DNA of 64,000 nucleotides from Drosophila pseudoobscura. Its lineage: Eukaryota; Arthropoda; Insecta; Diptera; Drosophilidae. This document shows positions 1 through 10,413 of this stretch, one piece after another. The stretch's first letter is position 1, and the number at the start of each line of letters is the position of its first letter. Made by a program: the position numbers and the translations under genes. The notes under the pieces were generated by a model that ran no database searches, was not told the origin of the DNA, and was given only the letters and a program-made list of their open reading frames with translations. Location: NCBI RefSeq assembly GCF_009870125.1, contig NC_046681.1, positions 4,973,001 through 5,037,000 on the forward strand, written 5' to 3'.

Positions 1-559
1 CTCAGTCGCACTCAGGTGTGTCGTTCGTGTGAGTCAACCGATTTGTTGGTAACAACAAGTTCAAGCGTGTCTGTGTGTGTATGTGAGAGTGTTAACAAAG
101 CCGCAACGTCAGAGTTTGTGTGTGTGTTTGTGAGAGAGTGAGACTGCTTCTTGGCCCGTTTTGACGGCATTACGTTCGGCTGGCTACCTGGACTACGAGT
201 ATATCTCTGACTCAAAACGGTCATTTCGGCTGCGAGCGGCGGCCTGCGTTACGTTTTTTTCTTGTTTCTTGCTGGCTGAAGTTTTTGAGCACTACTTTTT
301 GATTTGATTTCCCCCTCCGTTCGGGGCGTTGGCTATGAAAGTTTTCGTGGTTTTTTGCTTGTGTGTGAAACATTTGAATGGAAATGCTTGAAAATTGCGA
401 TTAGATAGTGAAAACACTCGCATTGCGGACCAGCCAGCCAGCAACAAGTTTCCACGGCAACGTCATCAATTGGAGCATAACTGTAAGAGAAGTGAGATTA
501 AGGTAGCGCACAACCACAACCACAACACCAACAATATCAATATCAATATCAGTGGGCCA

Positions 560-584
560 ACACACACACACACACACACACACA
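560..584. repeat. (CA)n microsatellite
   Basis: Uninterrupted CA dinucleotide run of about 12 units. A shorter one occurs near 1033-1054. Confidence 0.9.
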
Positions 585-2210
585 GTGATAGACACAGATG
601 CAGACATCCCGTACTCGTACTTCTAGATACGCATACACGTACACCTGCGCTTCACTTTCAGCGTTATCGGTGCGTTCCACGGGTTTTGTTTGCTTTGGGG
701 ATTGCGAAAAAGGCAAAACTACTGCAAATGATTCACCCAGCAACGAAGAACGAATAACGAATCAACCGAACAACCGAGCAACCACCCCTCCCTCGCTATG
801 GGAACAGAACAACAAGTCGGTTGCTTACGACATGAAATCCGATATGAAAACTCCCGCAAGTCTCATTTGAAACCAAAACTCGGCACTTTGGGCACTTTTC
901 TGCAGGCGTTTGCACTTCCGTACATTTAATAAGAATCTTCTTTCCACATTGGACATTGGGGTTGAGTAACCGAGCCGCTGCGCTCCGTAACTTGAGGCAT
1001 CTTACGAGTGTTGCACCAGGTTAATGCACTGCACGCACACACACACACACACATACACATTGAAAGTGGCATGCATCTGTGTGAGTCCTTGTGCCAGTTT
1101 ACATGCTACGGAGGGGCATCGACATCGCCTGCCACGGCATGTGGCACGGCATTGCCAATCAAGTGCCACCAACAAAATGCTATTCGAATTTAACCGTTTT
1201 TGGACTGCCAGGTGTCTCGGTTCGTTCTCCCACTTTTCGTTTTGGGTTGCAGACAGGAAGTACAGTGAGTCGCGAAAGTGTTTAAAGTGTACCATTCCAT
1301 TGTTTCGTTTCTTGTGTGTGTTTAATATATTTGTATTGCTTGGCAAGTCCAAATAAAAATCAAATCAAGTTGTTCCTCAACATAGTTACGACTTAAAAGC
1401 ACTTTCCTGACATTCTACCGAAACCACATATTTCAATGGAAAAACAACCACAATCTAGATCAATAAACAATTATTTCATAAAAATCGACAATTTGGTCGA
1501 AAAGATATCACTATATACAGATTTTACTTTTAAGCGGCACTGTTTATCCCTTGGGTTCCCCTCAGTAGCCGGTGGATATGGTTGCTATGCTAGAGGATCG
1601 TGGCTTTGTATCTGTTCTGCTATCTATTATCGAGATATCTTGTGGGACTGTTTTAGACTTTACTGGTTAGGGAAGAATCTTTAATGAATAATCCTTATGA
1701 CTTCCACTTTTATCATACAAATATTTGATTGAATTCACAATCATTCTCCACACAATCGGCGACAATCCGATTATGGTCTCCGATGCCCTGTCCCCTCTCC
1801 ATTCGACTTAAGCCAATTTGAAGCAATGACCTTTCGCCTTCACTCCATAACAATTAACCCATTGACGCCATTTCCAGCGCCCCAGACAATGCACGTAATC
1901 GCCAGTGCAATGGGTCGGTCGGCTCCATCGAAGCTCGAAGCTCGAAACTCCCATACTGCACATTCCCCACTGCTGTCCGGAGTTGGAGAGTTCCAATTTG
2001 AAATCGCGTCTTATGCTGTAACTTATTTTTAGAGCATTTTTCTATCCATCTTTGAAACGGGTTTGTCGGTCTCTCGGTCTCTCGGTTTTCTTCTAACATC
2101 GGAGCGTGGAGATTGGAGACGGCGATGGAGCCAAGCAAACGACGTAATGCAAAACCAGTTTGTTCACTCTTACTCCGCGCCGATATTTGTTTTTCGTTTG
2201 ATTTGTTTAT

Positions 2211-2256
2211 ATTCTCATAGTCCCCGCAAATGTATTATTGCGGAGACTATGAGAAT
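2211..2256. repeat. Near-perfect inverted repeat (19-bp stem, 8-nt loop)
   Basis: The left arm 2211-2229 and right arm 2238-2256 are reverse complements at 18 of 19 positions, with a loop at 2230-2237. It ends 60 nt before the acceptor AG of the first coding exon of Gliotactin, so it would fold in the pre-mRNA close to the 3' splice site. Confidence 0.85.
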
Positions 2257-2322
2257 GAGTGGAGAACGTATAATATACATATATATATAATATAACTTTG
2301 AAATTGTTTATTTCAGTCCACC

Positions 2323-5300
2323 ATGATGCACAAGCTGAAATATCGCGATAAATCGAAGTGGCTCACAGCCATTCTCTTTCTGGTTGTGGCCTCCCTGGCC
2401 CCACTGGTTGGGGGACAGACGAGAGATCCCAGATTCTATTCGCGCCCCGGCGTCGACTATCATTGGCCCAATCCAGGGGACCCGGATTACAGGCGAGTCA
2501 GCCCATTGGTTCATCCTAATTATTGTCTCACTTATGGTGAATATTTGCAGAACTTACACCTTCAACGATCGACGCTATGGCCATTACCAGCCGAACGGAT
2601 TTGGTGCCAACTATCCAGGAAGGAATCCCCCCGGCCAGTATCCGCAGGGCATGCCGAATGAGGATCGTTTTCGCTTTGATCCGGTAAGCTGTCGGCTGAT
2701 ATATTTTCGAAAATTACGATGTCTTGGTGCTCACCTACCCATCCAAAAACTCAAAAAGAGCACACTCGCGCTTAATCAATTAATTTGTTGACAAAAAACG
2801 AATTGACCCCATAAGACAGAACAGAACTGAAACGATCCATAAACGAACAATGAGAACCCATTGAGAGACGGAGTACGGTACGCGCCCAATCCACGGATGA
2901 CTGTCCTATCAATGCAATAATCTTAATTAAGTTTTCATTCCATCGAATGGAGCCGAAAGCGATTCGACTTAATCAATTACACATGTTTCCGCTGCAATGA
3001 TCAGCTTTGTGGCTCTGTACTCATCACAGAACGATGAAACTGATGGTCTCAATCTATCTATTGCCCCTCTTACAGAACGATCCCAATGCTCGGACTCAGT
3101 TCCCGGGAGTGCTGGCCGGTTGGCGTGAGGATTTGCAGGGGAAGCAGCGTCGGGACTCGCTGACTCTGGATCGAGATGTGTTCGTGACAACCAACTACGG
3201 ACAGGTGCAGGGCTTCAAGGTCTACATGTACGACAACCCTGACCCCAAGTCGTTTTACAGGCCCTATCACTCTACCGTGGATCGAGTGATGGGCGAGTGC
3301 TCGGCATTCCTGGGCATACCCTATGCCCTGCCGCCCACCTTCGAGGGGCGCTTCAAGCCGCCGCGAGCCCATCGCGGCTGGCAGCTGCTCCAGGCTGTGG
3401 ACTTTGGTCCCGCCTGTCCCCAGCCAGTACGATACACGGGCGCCACCAAGGGAGTGATGGACATGGACGAGGATTGCCTGTACTTGAATGTTTATTCGCC
3501 AAAGGTTAGTTGTATTTGATACTTCATTTATCTATTTATTGCTTATGCCAGGAAAATACGCAATGTGAAATAAGGAGATATATAGAGGCAATTATTACCG
3601 TGAATATCATCACGGGAAAGCCAACAAGAAAGAAGGTCATGAAGGAGATCTTATAGCCATGCTGCTGGGCCAGTCCCGCGGTGACTACGTTGGCCGAGGC
3701 GCCGATCAGTGTACCATTTCCCCCAAAGCAGGCGCCAAAGGACAGCGCCCAGATGAGAGGGGACAGCGGCAGGTTGAGCTTCTTGTTCTTGGCCAGCTGG
3801 ACGGTCAGCTTGAGCATCATCTGGGTGATGGGTATGTTGTCGACAAAGGCGGAGGTCAATGCGGTGATCCAAAGCAGCATCATGAGGGCAACGGTCAACT
3901 GGTTCTTCTTGTCCACGCTCAGGATCACACCGACCGTGATGTCTCCTATCCATTGGATGAGGCCCAGTTCGGACATGGCTTCTATCATGACGAAGAGGGC
4001 GGCAAAGAAGAGCAGTGTGGACCACTCCACATGGAGGAGAATTACATCCATGGCCTCCTTGTTGGCCAGAATGAGCAGCAGAAGGGCTGCAAGCATGGCT
4101 ATCCACGCCAGCGAAGCGCCGGCCAGGAATGGCAACGAGTGGAGAAAGAATAGGGCAATGGCGAACCCCAAGGCAATGCAGCACTTAATCAGGAGCGGCT
4201 TGTTCCGAATTCTGTACTTTACTTCCAACGCGCCCAGGGTCTCGAAGTAGTTGTCGACTGGCGCTAGCATGGCTATCGTAGCCCTGTTCTTCGCCTTGTC
4301 CTTAGCCTTCAGCTCTGCGATGCGTTTCAGGATATCTTGACGAAGTGCATCCTCGTCTGCCGTGGTGGGTGACACTTTCTCCGCCTCCCTCTCCAGCGTC
4401 TTGATGGCGTGGGTCATTGGGTCCACGTCGACTATAAACAGCTTCTTGCGGATGATAAAATATAAAATAATGAATGAAGTGCACATGCAGACAAGCACGC
4501 CTGGAAGCATGTGCAACGTGAAGTTGAAGAAGTCAATGCCGTCCTTCACCACATCGTTATCGGTGGCTATGATCACGTTTGGCGGATCCCCCACTGGCGT
4601 CAGAGTGCCGCCGATGTTCGAGTAGATCACGATCACGATCAGCACCAGAGTTGTGCGCACAGCCATCACTTCGCAGAGCCGAATCGTGACGGGCACCATC
4701 AGCAGCACCATCGTCACATTGTCCAGGAACGCGGATAAGCTTCCGGTGAAAAAGCACAGGAAGAACATGAGGGGCCAGGCATTACCGCTGGACATGCGAT
4801 AGGCGAACACTGCCAGGTAGTCGAACACCCCTGTCTCCGATAGGATGGCCACCATGATCATCATTCCCAGCAGCAGCATAAGGGTATCGAAGTCAATCCA
4901 GGACACGATGGTTTCCAGGGAGGGTCGCGCCCCCATGGCGGCCAGGACAGCGAGGGAGGCCGATGATACCATAAGGGCAGCGAACGTCCGATCCGTAATC
5001 TCCCAGATGATTAGCACGTACAGGAAGATGAGCAGAAGCCCCGCATAAATCACCCCCTTTTCTTTGTCCAAAGGCATGGTGTTCACCTGAATGAGAAGTG
5101 AAACCGGGTCCGCGCTGTAGCTCTTGAATGATACGACCACCTCTTCGTCTTTCTGGTCATTTGCCTGCGTGACTTTCATATAGATCTCATCCGATACAAA
5201 ATGTTTTTCCGACTTGTCGATATAAACTTTCCACAAGTCAGTCTGCACATACGTGACGTTCAGTTTCGAGTCGCGACGCTCAACCCGAACACCCACATAA

Positions 5301-8300
5301 CTCGCATCGTGCTCGTTATCCATATGGTCCGTGAGATCTTTGTCAATGGGTCCCTCCAGATGAATTTCTATATCATTGTGGGGCAGTGGCTTCAACTTTC
5401 TGACAACCGTCTGATTGGGTAATATGGTCACCAAGGATTTAGGTACTTCTTCGGCTGGACTTGTAATCAGACAAATGGTGAAGAACAGCCATAGAAAAAT
5501 CAAAATGGTTATCTTGGTGATAACATAGATTCGACGAAGAAGTATATTACTGTCTTCCTTGTCCTCTTCTGCTTGATCCGGTTGTTCGGGTCTTGATTCT
5601 GATCGTGATTTGCAAAAAATATTTAGCCAAGAAGGCATGCTTCTTCTTTATGTCCTACTCGAAATACATGCTCCGAAAGAGCATAATAAAAGATAGAGAT
5701 AAAAGATATTTGATAGTTAAGTCAAAAAGAACTAAATAGAGTGATTAAGAATAGAGAAACTCCAAATACAAGTAAGTTACTTTGCTACAATATAAAGTAT
5801 CGAGTGAGCAGGTAGTAATAGTAAGCAAGTTGGGCGATAGAATTTTGTTAGCTCTATGTTTAGTACAAAAGACGGGGTCATCCAATTTTAAGCTTTCTTA
5901 ATGATAGCAATAAACATGTGGTCGCGAACGTACACAAAATAGAAGTCGGCTTTGGCTTAATCTAGTAAAATGGAAAAATCTACGGAACGGAACAGAATAT
6001 TCCAAAGCAGTTAATTTATTTTAAAAGAGGATTAATGTAACCTACACATCCATCGTGTATTTACAAAACAAATTATCTCTAAGTACAGGTCGCGAACTTA
6101 CGGGTCGCTTTGTGCTTTTTTACTTTATCAGCTCATATTTTTCCATAAATCACTTTATATTTCCTTAACAAATAGCTTAGTAGGACTTTTACAGAGACTT
6201 TGAGGAACAACTTTTATCAAGAATCATCTTTCTTATGGGAGAAAATCTGCATTATATTAGATATGATAACTCTTCATGATTCTGCCTTTTCGGCTTTCTC
6301 GTACCTTAAGATTTTCGCATTGTATTGGGGCGGAAAACGCCTGGACGAATTTTAAAACCAACTTGATTTAGTGTGATAGCAAATTTGGGTGTTCTAGGAT
6401 ATAGTTTTTGACATGGCTATATCGACTTGGTTATTGATGGTAACGAAGTTTATCTATACTTTATATGTTCGGAGATGTTATATTTCTTCTACGCGAATCT
6501 AGCATACCCGCATACTCTTTGAATACCGGGTATAAAAAGCATTTTAGAATATAAAAACGTATGAAATGCGACTTGATTATCTCTTCTCATTGGCAGACTG
6601 GTGCTGGCGTGGCCCAAAAGTATCCCGTGATGGTTTACATCCATGGAGGAGAGTTCATTCGCGGCGCCTCCAACCTGTTCCAGGGTCACATACTGGCCTC
6701 CTTCTACGACGTGGTCGTGGTAACGCTCAACTATCGACTGGGAGCCCTGGGCTTCCTCTCGACTGGCGACGAGAACTCGCCCGGAAACTACGGCATTCTG
6801 GATCAAGCAATGGCCCTGCGGTGGATCCACGACAATATCGAGTTCTTCAACGGGGATCGTGATTCGATTACGCTGTTCGGCCCGGGAGCCGGTGGAGCCT
6901 CGGCAGGCCTGCTGATGGTCGCCCCGCAGACGCGGCACATGGTGAAGCGAGTGATTGCCCAGTCCGGCTCGGCACTGGCCGACTGGGCGCTGATCCAGGA
7001 CAAGTACAGGGCGCAGAACACGAGTCGAGTACTCGGCCAGCTGCTCGGCTGCTCCATTGAGTCGTCGTGGAAGCTGGTAAACTGTCTCCGCACCGGACGC
7101 AGCTTCTACGAGCTGGGCAACGCGGAGTTCTCGCCGCAGGTGGGCAGTTTCCCCTGGGGACCGGTGCTGGACCACAACTTCACCCTGCCCGGCGACGATT
7201 GGTATGAGGGCTGGCGGGAGAAGGACTGGCGCTTCCTCACCCAGACCCCGGAGACTCTGATACGTGCTGGGAAATTCAATCGGAATATCCAGTACATGAC
7301 GGGGGTGACCACCCAGGAGGCGGCCTTCCTTGTGGCCCAGAACGAGTCACTGGGGCCGTACTACGAGCTGGACGGACGCTTCTTCGAACAGAAGATACGG
7401 GAGCACGTCTTCCGCTACAACTACACCCTGAACCCCAACGGCGTCTACGAGGCCATCAAGTACATGTACACGTACTGGCCGGATCCCAACAACAACACCA
7501 TCATCCGGGACCAGTACATCAACATGCTGAGCGATCTGTACTACCGCGCACCGGTGGATCAGATGGTCAAGCTGCTGCTCGAGCAGAAGGTCCCGGTGTT
7601 TATGTACGTCCTGAACACCACGGTGGAGGCCCTCAATCTGCCTCAGTGGCGCAAGTATCCGCATGACACGGAACGCTACTTCCTCACCGGTGCCCCATTC
7701 ATGGACACCGAGTTCTTTCCCAAGAAGGAGCACCTGCAGCGAAACATGTGGACCGACAACGATCGCAACATGAGTCACTTCTTCATGCAGACCTATTCGA
7801 ACTTCGCCAGATATGGGTAAGCACCAACGTGCACTTTTCCATTGCATTTCACTTCCATTTGGTTTCTTTTCGCAGCAATCCGACACCCCAACAGGTGCTG
7901 GGCATGCACTTCCAGCGAGCCTACCAGGGCGAGATTCGTTACCTGAACGTCAACACCACCTTCAACTCGTCCATTCTGCTCAACTACCGGCAGACGGAGT
8001 GCGCCTTCTGGACGCAGTACTTGCCGACTGTCATCGGGGTCCTGGTGCCCACATATCCCCCCACCACGGAGTACTGGTGGGAGCCGAAGGAGCCGCTGCA
8101 AATAGCCTTCTGGAGTATGTCGGTCACCTGCTTCTTCCTCATCGTACTCGTGGTCATCTGCTGCATAATGTGGCGTAACGCCAAGCGGTAGGTGGAGCAT
8201 TGATTTGTCCCAAGAAACACCTGCTTATGTGAATCATCCCTAGGCAATCGGATCGCTTCTACGACGAGGATGTGTTCATCAATGGCGAGGGCCTGGAGCC

Positions 8301-8829
8301 CGAGCCGGACCCAAGGGGCGTGGACAATGCCCACATGGTGACCAACCACCACGCCATGCGCTCGAGGGACAACATCTACGAGTACCGGGACTCGCCCTCG
8401 TCCAAGACCTTGGCCAGCAAGGCGCACACAGACACTACATCGCTGCGCTCGCCCAGCTCCCTGGCCACCACCCAGAAGTCGGGCAGTCAGGCGTCACTAA
8501 AGTCGGGCATCTCCCTCAAGGAGACCAACGGCAGCCTGGTCAAGTCCGAGCGGGCGGCTACGCCGCGCTCCCAACCCAACGGAACGACAGCCAAGGCGGG
8601 GCCCGTCGAGGAGAAGCGTCTGCTGCATCCCCTCTCCAGCACGCCAGTGCCTCAGCTGCAGTCGGAGCCCACCAAGAGAGCGCCTGCCAGCGTCTCCGGG
8701 AGCAGTCGGAGCACCACACCTGTACCCTCGGCACGGACAACCACCACAACGGCCACCCTGTCCTCACAGCCAGCGGCTCAACCCCGACGCACACAGCTGG
8801 TAGAAGGCGTGCCCCAGACCTCCGTCTAA
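2323..8829 (+). CDS. Gli: Gliotactin, six coding exons
   Basis: Coding exons are 2323-2492, 2551-2683, 3076-3504, 6597-7816, 7876-8187 and 8244-8829. They join in frame to 949 residues, close to the roughly 956 of the D. melanogaster protein. Gliotactin is a single-pass adhesion protein of tricellular septate junctions, needed for the glial blood-nerve barrier and epithelial barriers. A signal peptide covers about residues 1-31. A cholinesterase-like ectodomain follows; its nucleophile elbow reads GPGAGG (about 339-344), lacking the catalytic serine, so it is an inactive adhesion-type neuroligin relative. A membrane segment lies at about 728-750. A cytoplasmic tail of about 195 residues contains tyrosines (RFYDED, NIYEYRD) and ends in TSV, a class I PDZ ligand. 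The start is ATGATG after TCCACC. The first intron (2493-2550) has a GC donor. A transporter gene is nested antisense in the third intron. Confidence 0.95.
3536..5638 (-). CDS. P-protein/hoepel-like transporter, intronless, nested in Gliotactin intron
   Basis: A single uninterrupted frame of 700 codons starting at ATG. It belongs to the ion transporter/ArsB-NhaD superfamily branch that includes the mammalian OCA2 P protein and Drosophila hoepel 1 and 2, which are membrane transporters of organelles. Residues about 41-60 form a first membrane segment, followed by a loop of about 130 residues with N-glycosylation motifs (NQT, NVT). The two family signature loops are visible: GGTLTPVGDPPNVI at 343-356 and GGNGTLIGASANVV at 639-652, embedded in about ten further hydrophobic segments. 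The stop overlaps an AATAAA word, and the gene ends 31 bases from the splice donor of Gliotactin exon 3. Absence of introns suggests a retrocopy, but I cannot assign it to hoe1 or hoe2, so no symbol is given. Confidence 0.88.
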   Translation of the reverse strand: MPSWLNIFCKSRSESRPEQPDQAEEDKEDSNILLRRIYVITKITILIFLWLFFTICLITSPAEEVPKSLVTILPNQTVVRKLKPLPHNDIEIHLEGPIDKDLTDHMDNEHDASYVGVRVERRDSKLNVTYVQTDLWKVYIDKSEKHFVSDEIYMKVTQANDQKDEEVVVSFKSYSADPVSLLIQVNTMPLDKEKGVIYAGLLLIFLYVLIIWEITDRTFAALMVSSASLAVLAAMGARPSLETIVSWIDFDTLMLLLGMMIMVAILSETGVFDYLAVFAYRMSSGNAWPLMFFLCFFTGSLSAFLDNVTMVLLMVPVTIRLCEVMAVRTTLVLIVIVIYSNIGGTLTPVGDPPNVIIATDNDVVKDGIDFFNFTLHMLPGVLVCMCTSFIILYFIIRKKLFIVDVDPMTHAIKTLEREAEKVSPTTADEDALRQDILKRIAELKAKDKAKNRATIAMLAPVDNYFETLGALEVKYRIRNKPLLIKCCIALGFAIALFFLHSLPFLAGASLAWIAMLAALLLLILANKEAMDVILLHVEWSTLLFFAALFVMIEAMSELGLIQWIGDITVGVILSVDKKNQLTVALMMLLWITALTSAFVDNIPITQMMLKLTVQLAKNKKLNLPLSPLIWALSFGACFGGNGTLIGASANVVTAGLAQQHGYKISFMTFFLVGFPVMIFTVIIASIYLLISHCVFSWHKQ
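5639..6596. other. Remainder of Gliotactin intron 3; upstream region of the nested gene
   Basis: AT-rich, without a convincing coding frame. It must contain the promoter of the nested transporter. Near 6510-6535 is a short stretch (CCCGCATACTC... ACCGGGTATAAAA) resembling the ends of DINE-1/SGM-type elements, so this part may include transposon debris. The acceptor of Gliotactin exon 4 is at 6595-6596. Confidence 0.5.
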
Positions 8830-10021
8830 GAAACCGCTCTCTAAGCGCGGGATGCGCTTAGAGAGTAAATCGAACCATCCAACCAACCAATAAGCCTTTC
8901 GTCGATCAAGGAAACGGACAAAGAAGTAGGTCAATCAGATAGATTTCCTCTCCCACTTATGTCTATTAAATATTTCGTTATTTTTCTAGATCTTCCTTGG
9001 AGCTAAGTGACTTTTTGTGTAACATTTCGATTTAGTTTTCATAATTTATAATCTATGTATAATTTTATGCTTAAACAGATCTTTGAGATCTCAGTTTCGA
9101 GTTTATTTTAGTTTATATTTTAGGTTTTGTTTGTTTTACGAGTACTTTTATTGTAAGTTCGATAACCCAACGAATACAAATCCATATCAATGACATTCCA
9201 TAGCCTTACAATTGGACCATAAGTGTATATACATTTAGTTAGAAGTAAGGACAGGCTCTATTTAAGCTCTCTCTTCAACAAGTTTAGGTAGCTAAAGAAC
9301 TACTAGAAGATTCAATGGAGTCTTTTCATTTATATCAATTATAATAAGGTATATTGTGCAGCTGATCAAATGAGATCTACTCGGGACAGATCTGACATTC
9401 AACTAGAGCAATTTTCAACTCAATCTTGTAGATTTCTGAACCCCATTATGTGGCATCTATAAGTAAGTCGAATAACATTGTAAACTACATGCAAACATCA
9501 TAGAACAAATAAATTTTCCTTACCTGAATTTTCAATTATAACTCATTAAAATGTTAAGATATTGGGAACAAATCTTGTTCGAATCACTGTCCTGTCCGTA
9601 ACCATATACTCGAATAAGTTTATCATTTGTAAGTCCAAAAGCAACACCTAAAGTGCCTTCATTCCTTGTCTTGTGGTTGTCTTTACTGGACCTTACCCCC
9701 ATCCCCATGTTTAGTTTTAAGCAATCCCCTCCCTCCATCAGCCCCCCTGTGTGCCTTCCACATATGTGTATCTGTCTTAAGATTTAGTTGTAGGTTTTGC
9801 ATATGTTTTATGTGTCGCATATAAGCCAACCAATGACCATACAAATTCAGTGTGAACCGTCCAATAATTTTATGTTTTCATATACATCATGTACATGTTT
9901 ATTGTGTGTAAATAGTATCTAGATCCATTACATGATTGAAAGCGTAATCTTTAATCTATAATTTACATTTCATATGTTTTATTAAGTTTAGTTCATTTTA
10001 TTGTATTTGTCCTGAAATAAA
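8830..10021 (+). other. Gli: Gliotactin 3' UTR with polyadenylation signal
   Basis: AT-rich and noncoding. AATAAA words occur near 9507 and at 10016-10021; the latter is the last before the convergent Mtr4 gene. The UTR end is inferred. Confidence 0.5.
8837..8865 (+). repeat. Perfect 12-bp stem-loop just after the Gliotactin stop codon
   Basis: CTCTCTAAGCGC (8837-8848) and GCGCTTAGAGAG (8854-8865) are exact reverse complements around a 5-nt loop GGGAT. The stem begins 8 nt after the stop codon TAA (8827-8829). Confidence 0.9.
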
Positions 10022-10413
10022 AAAATATACCGTACAAATACTAGTATAAATATTATTATATCCAATGCGGGTTGGGATAAAATATAAAGTATTCAGGGAA
10101 CGGGGAATTTATAAATCCTTCTATGGTCTAAAGGTACAAAAGTTCATTCATTTCATTTTGAGGGTACACTCTTGAAAATCAGGCCACCGTCGATCGTATA
10201 ACTGATCAAATTACTTAGAATGCTTGACCTCTCACACATTCCATAACGGAAATCAAATATTTTTCTCTTCTCGCGTATTGTAAATATAATACATGTCTGA
10301 TCCTACAACAACCACCCCTGGTAGCAGGGTCAACGCAAGGATTAGATTAATTAACTACATCAGTTGTATGTATGTTTGAAAAGTGGGAAAATCTAAATAT
10401 TTTGTGTGTTTTC
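10022..10413. other. Spacer between convergent Gliotactin and Mtr4 3' ends
   Basis: AT-rich with no coding frame. No canonical AATAAA for Mtr4 is visible on the minus strand immediately downstream of its stop, so Mtr4 must use a variant signal or a more distant one. Confidence 0.5.

Larger units (their letters stand above)
1..2316 (+). other. Probable Gliotactin 5' noncoding leader/intron region
   Basis: No open frame here looks like a conserved protein. The first 900 bases have the look of a fly 5' leader (A-rich, CA/TG repeats, many CAAC-type words). A GTGAGT donor-like site lies at 1265-1270. The first coding exon of Gliotactin begins after a good acceptor (polypyrimidine then TTTCAG, AG at 2315-2316), so at least one noncoding upstream exon must exist. 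I infer that it lies in this stretch, but neither transcription start nor donor can be fixed from sequence alone. Confidence 0.4.

Noticed and set aside
395..870. Open frames rich in His/Thr around the CA repeat near the left end
   Set aside because: They come from the CA microsatellite and leader-like sequence, and show no family features.
3659..4250. Plus-strand frames of 164 and 189 codons
   Set aside because: They are antisense shadows of the nested transporter, whose conserved motifs lie on the minus strand.
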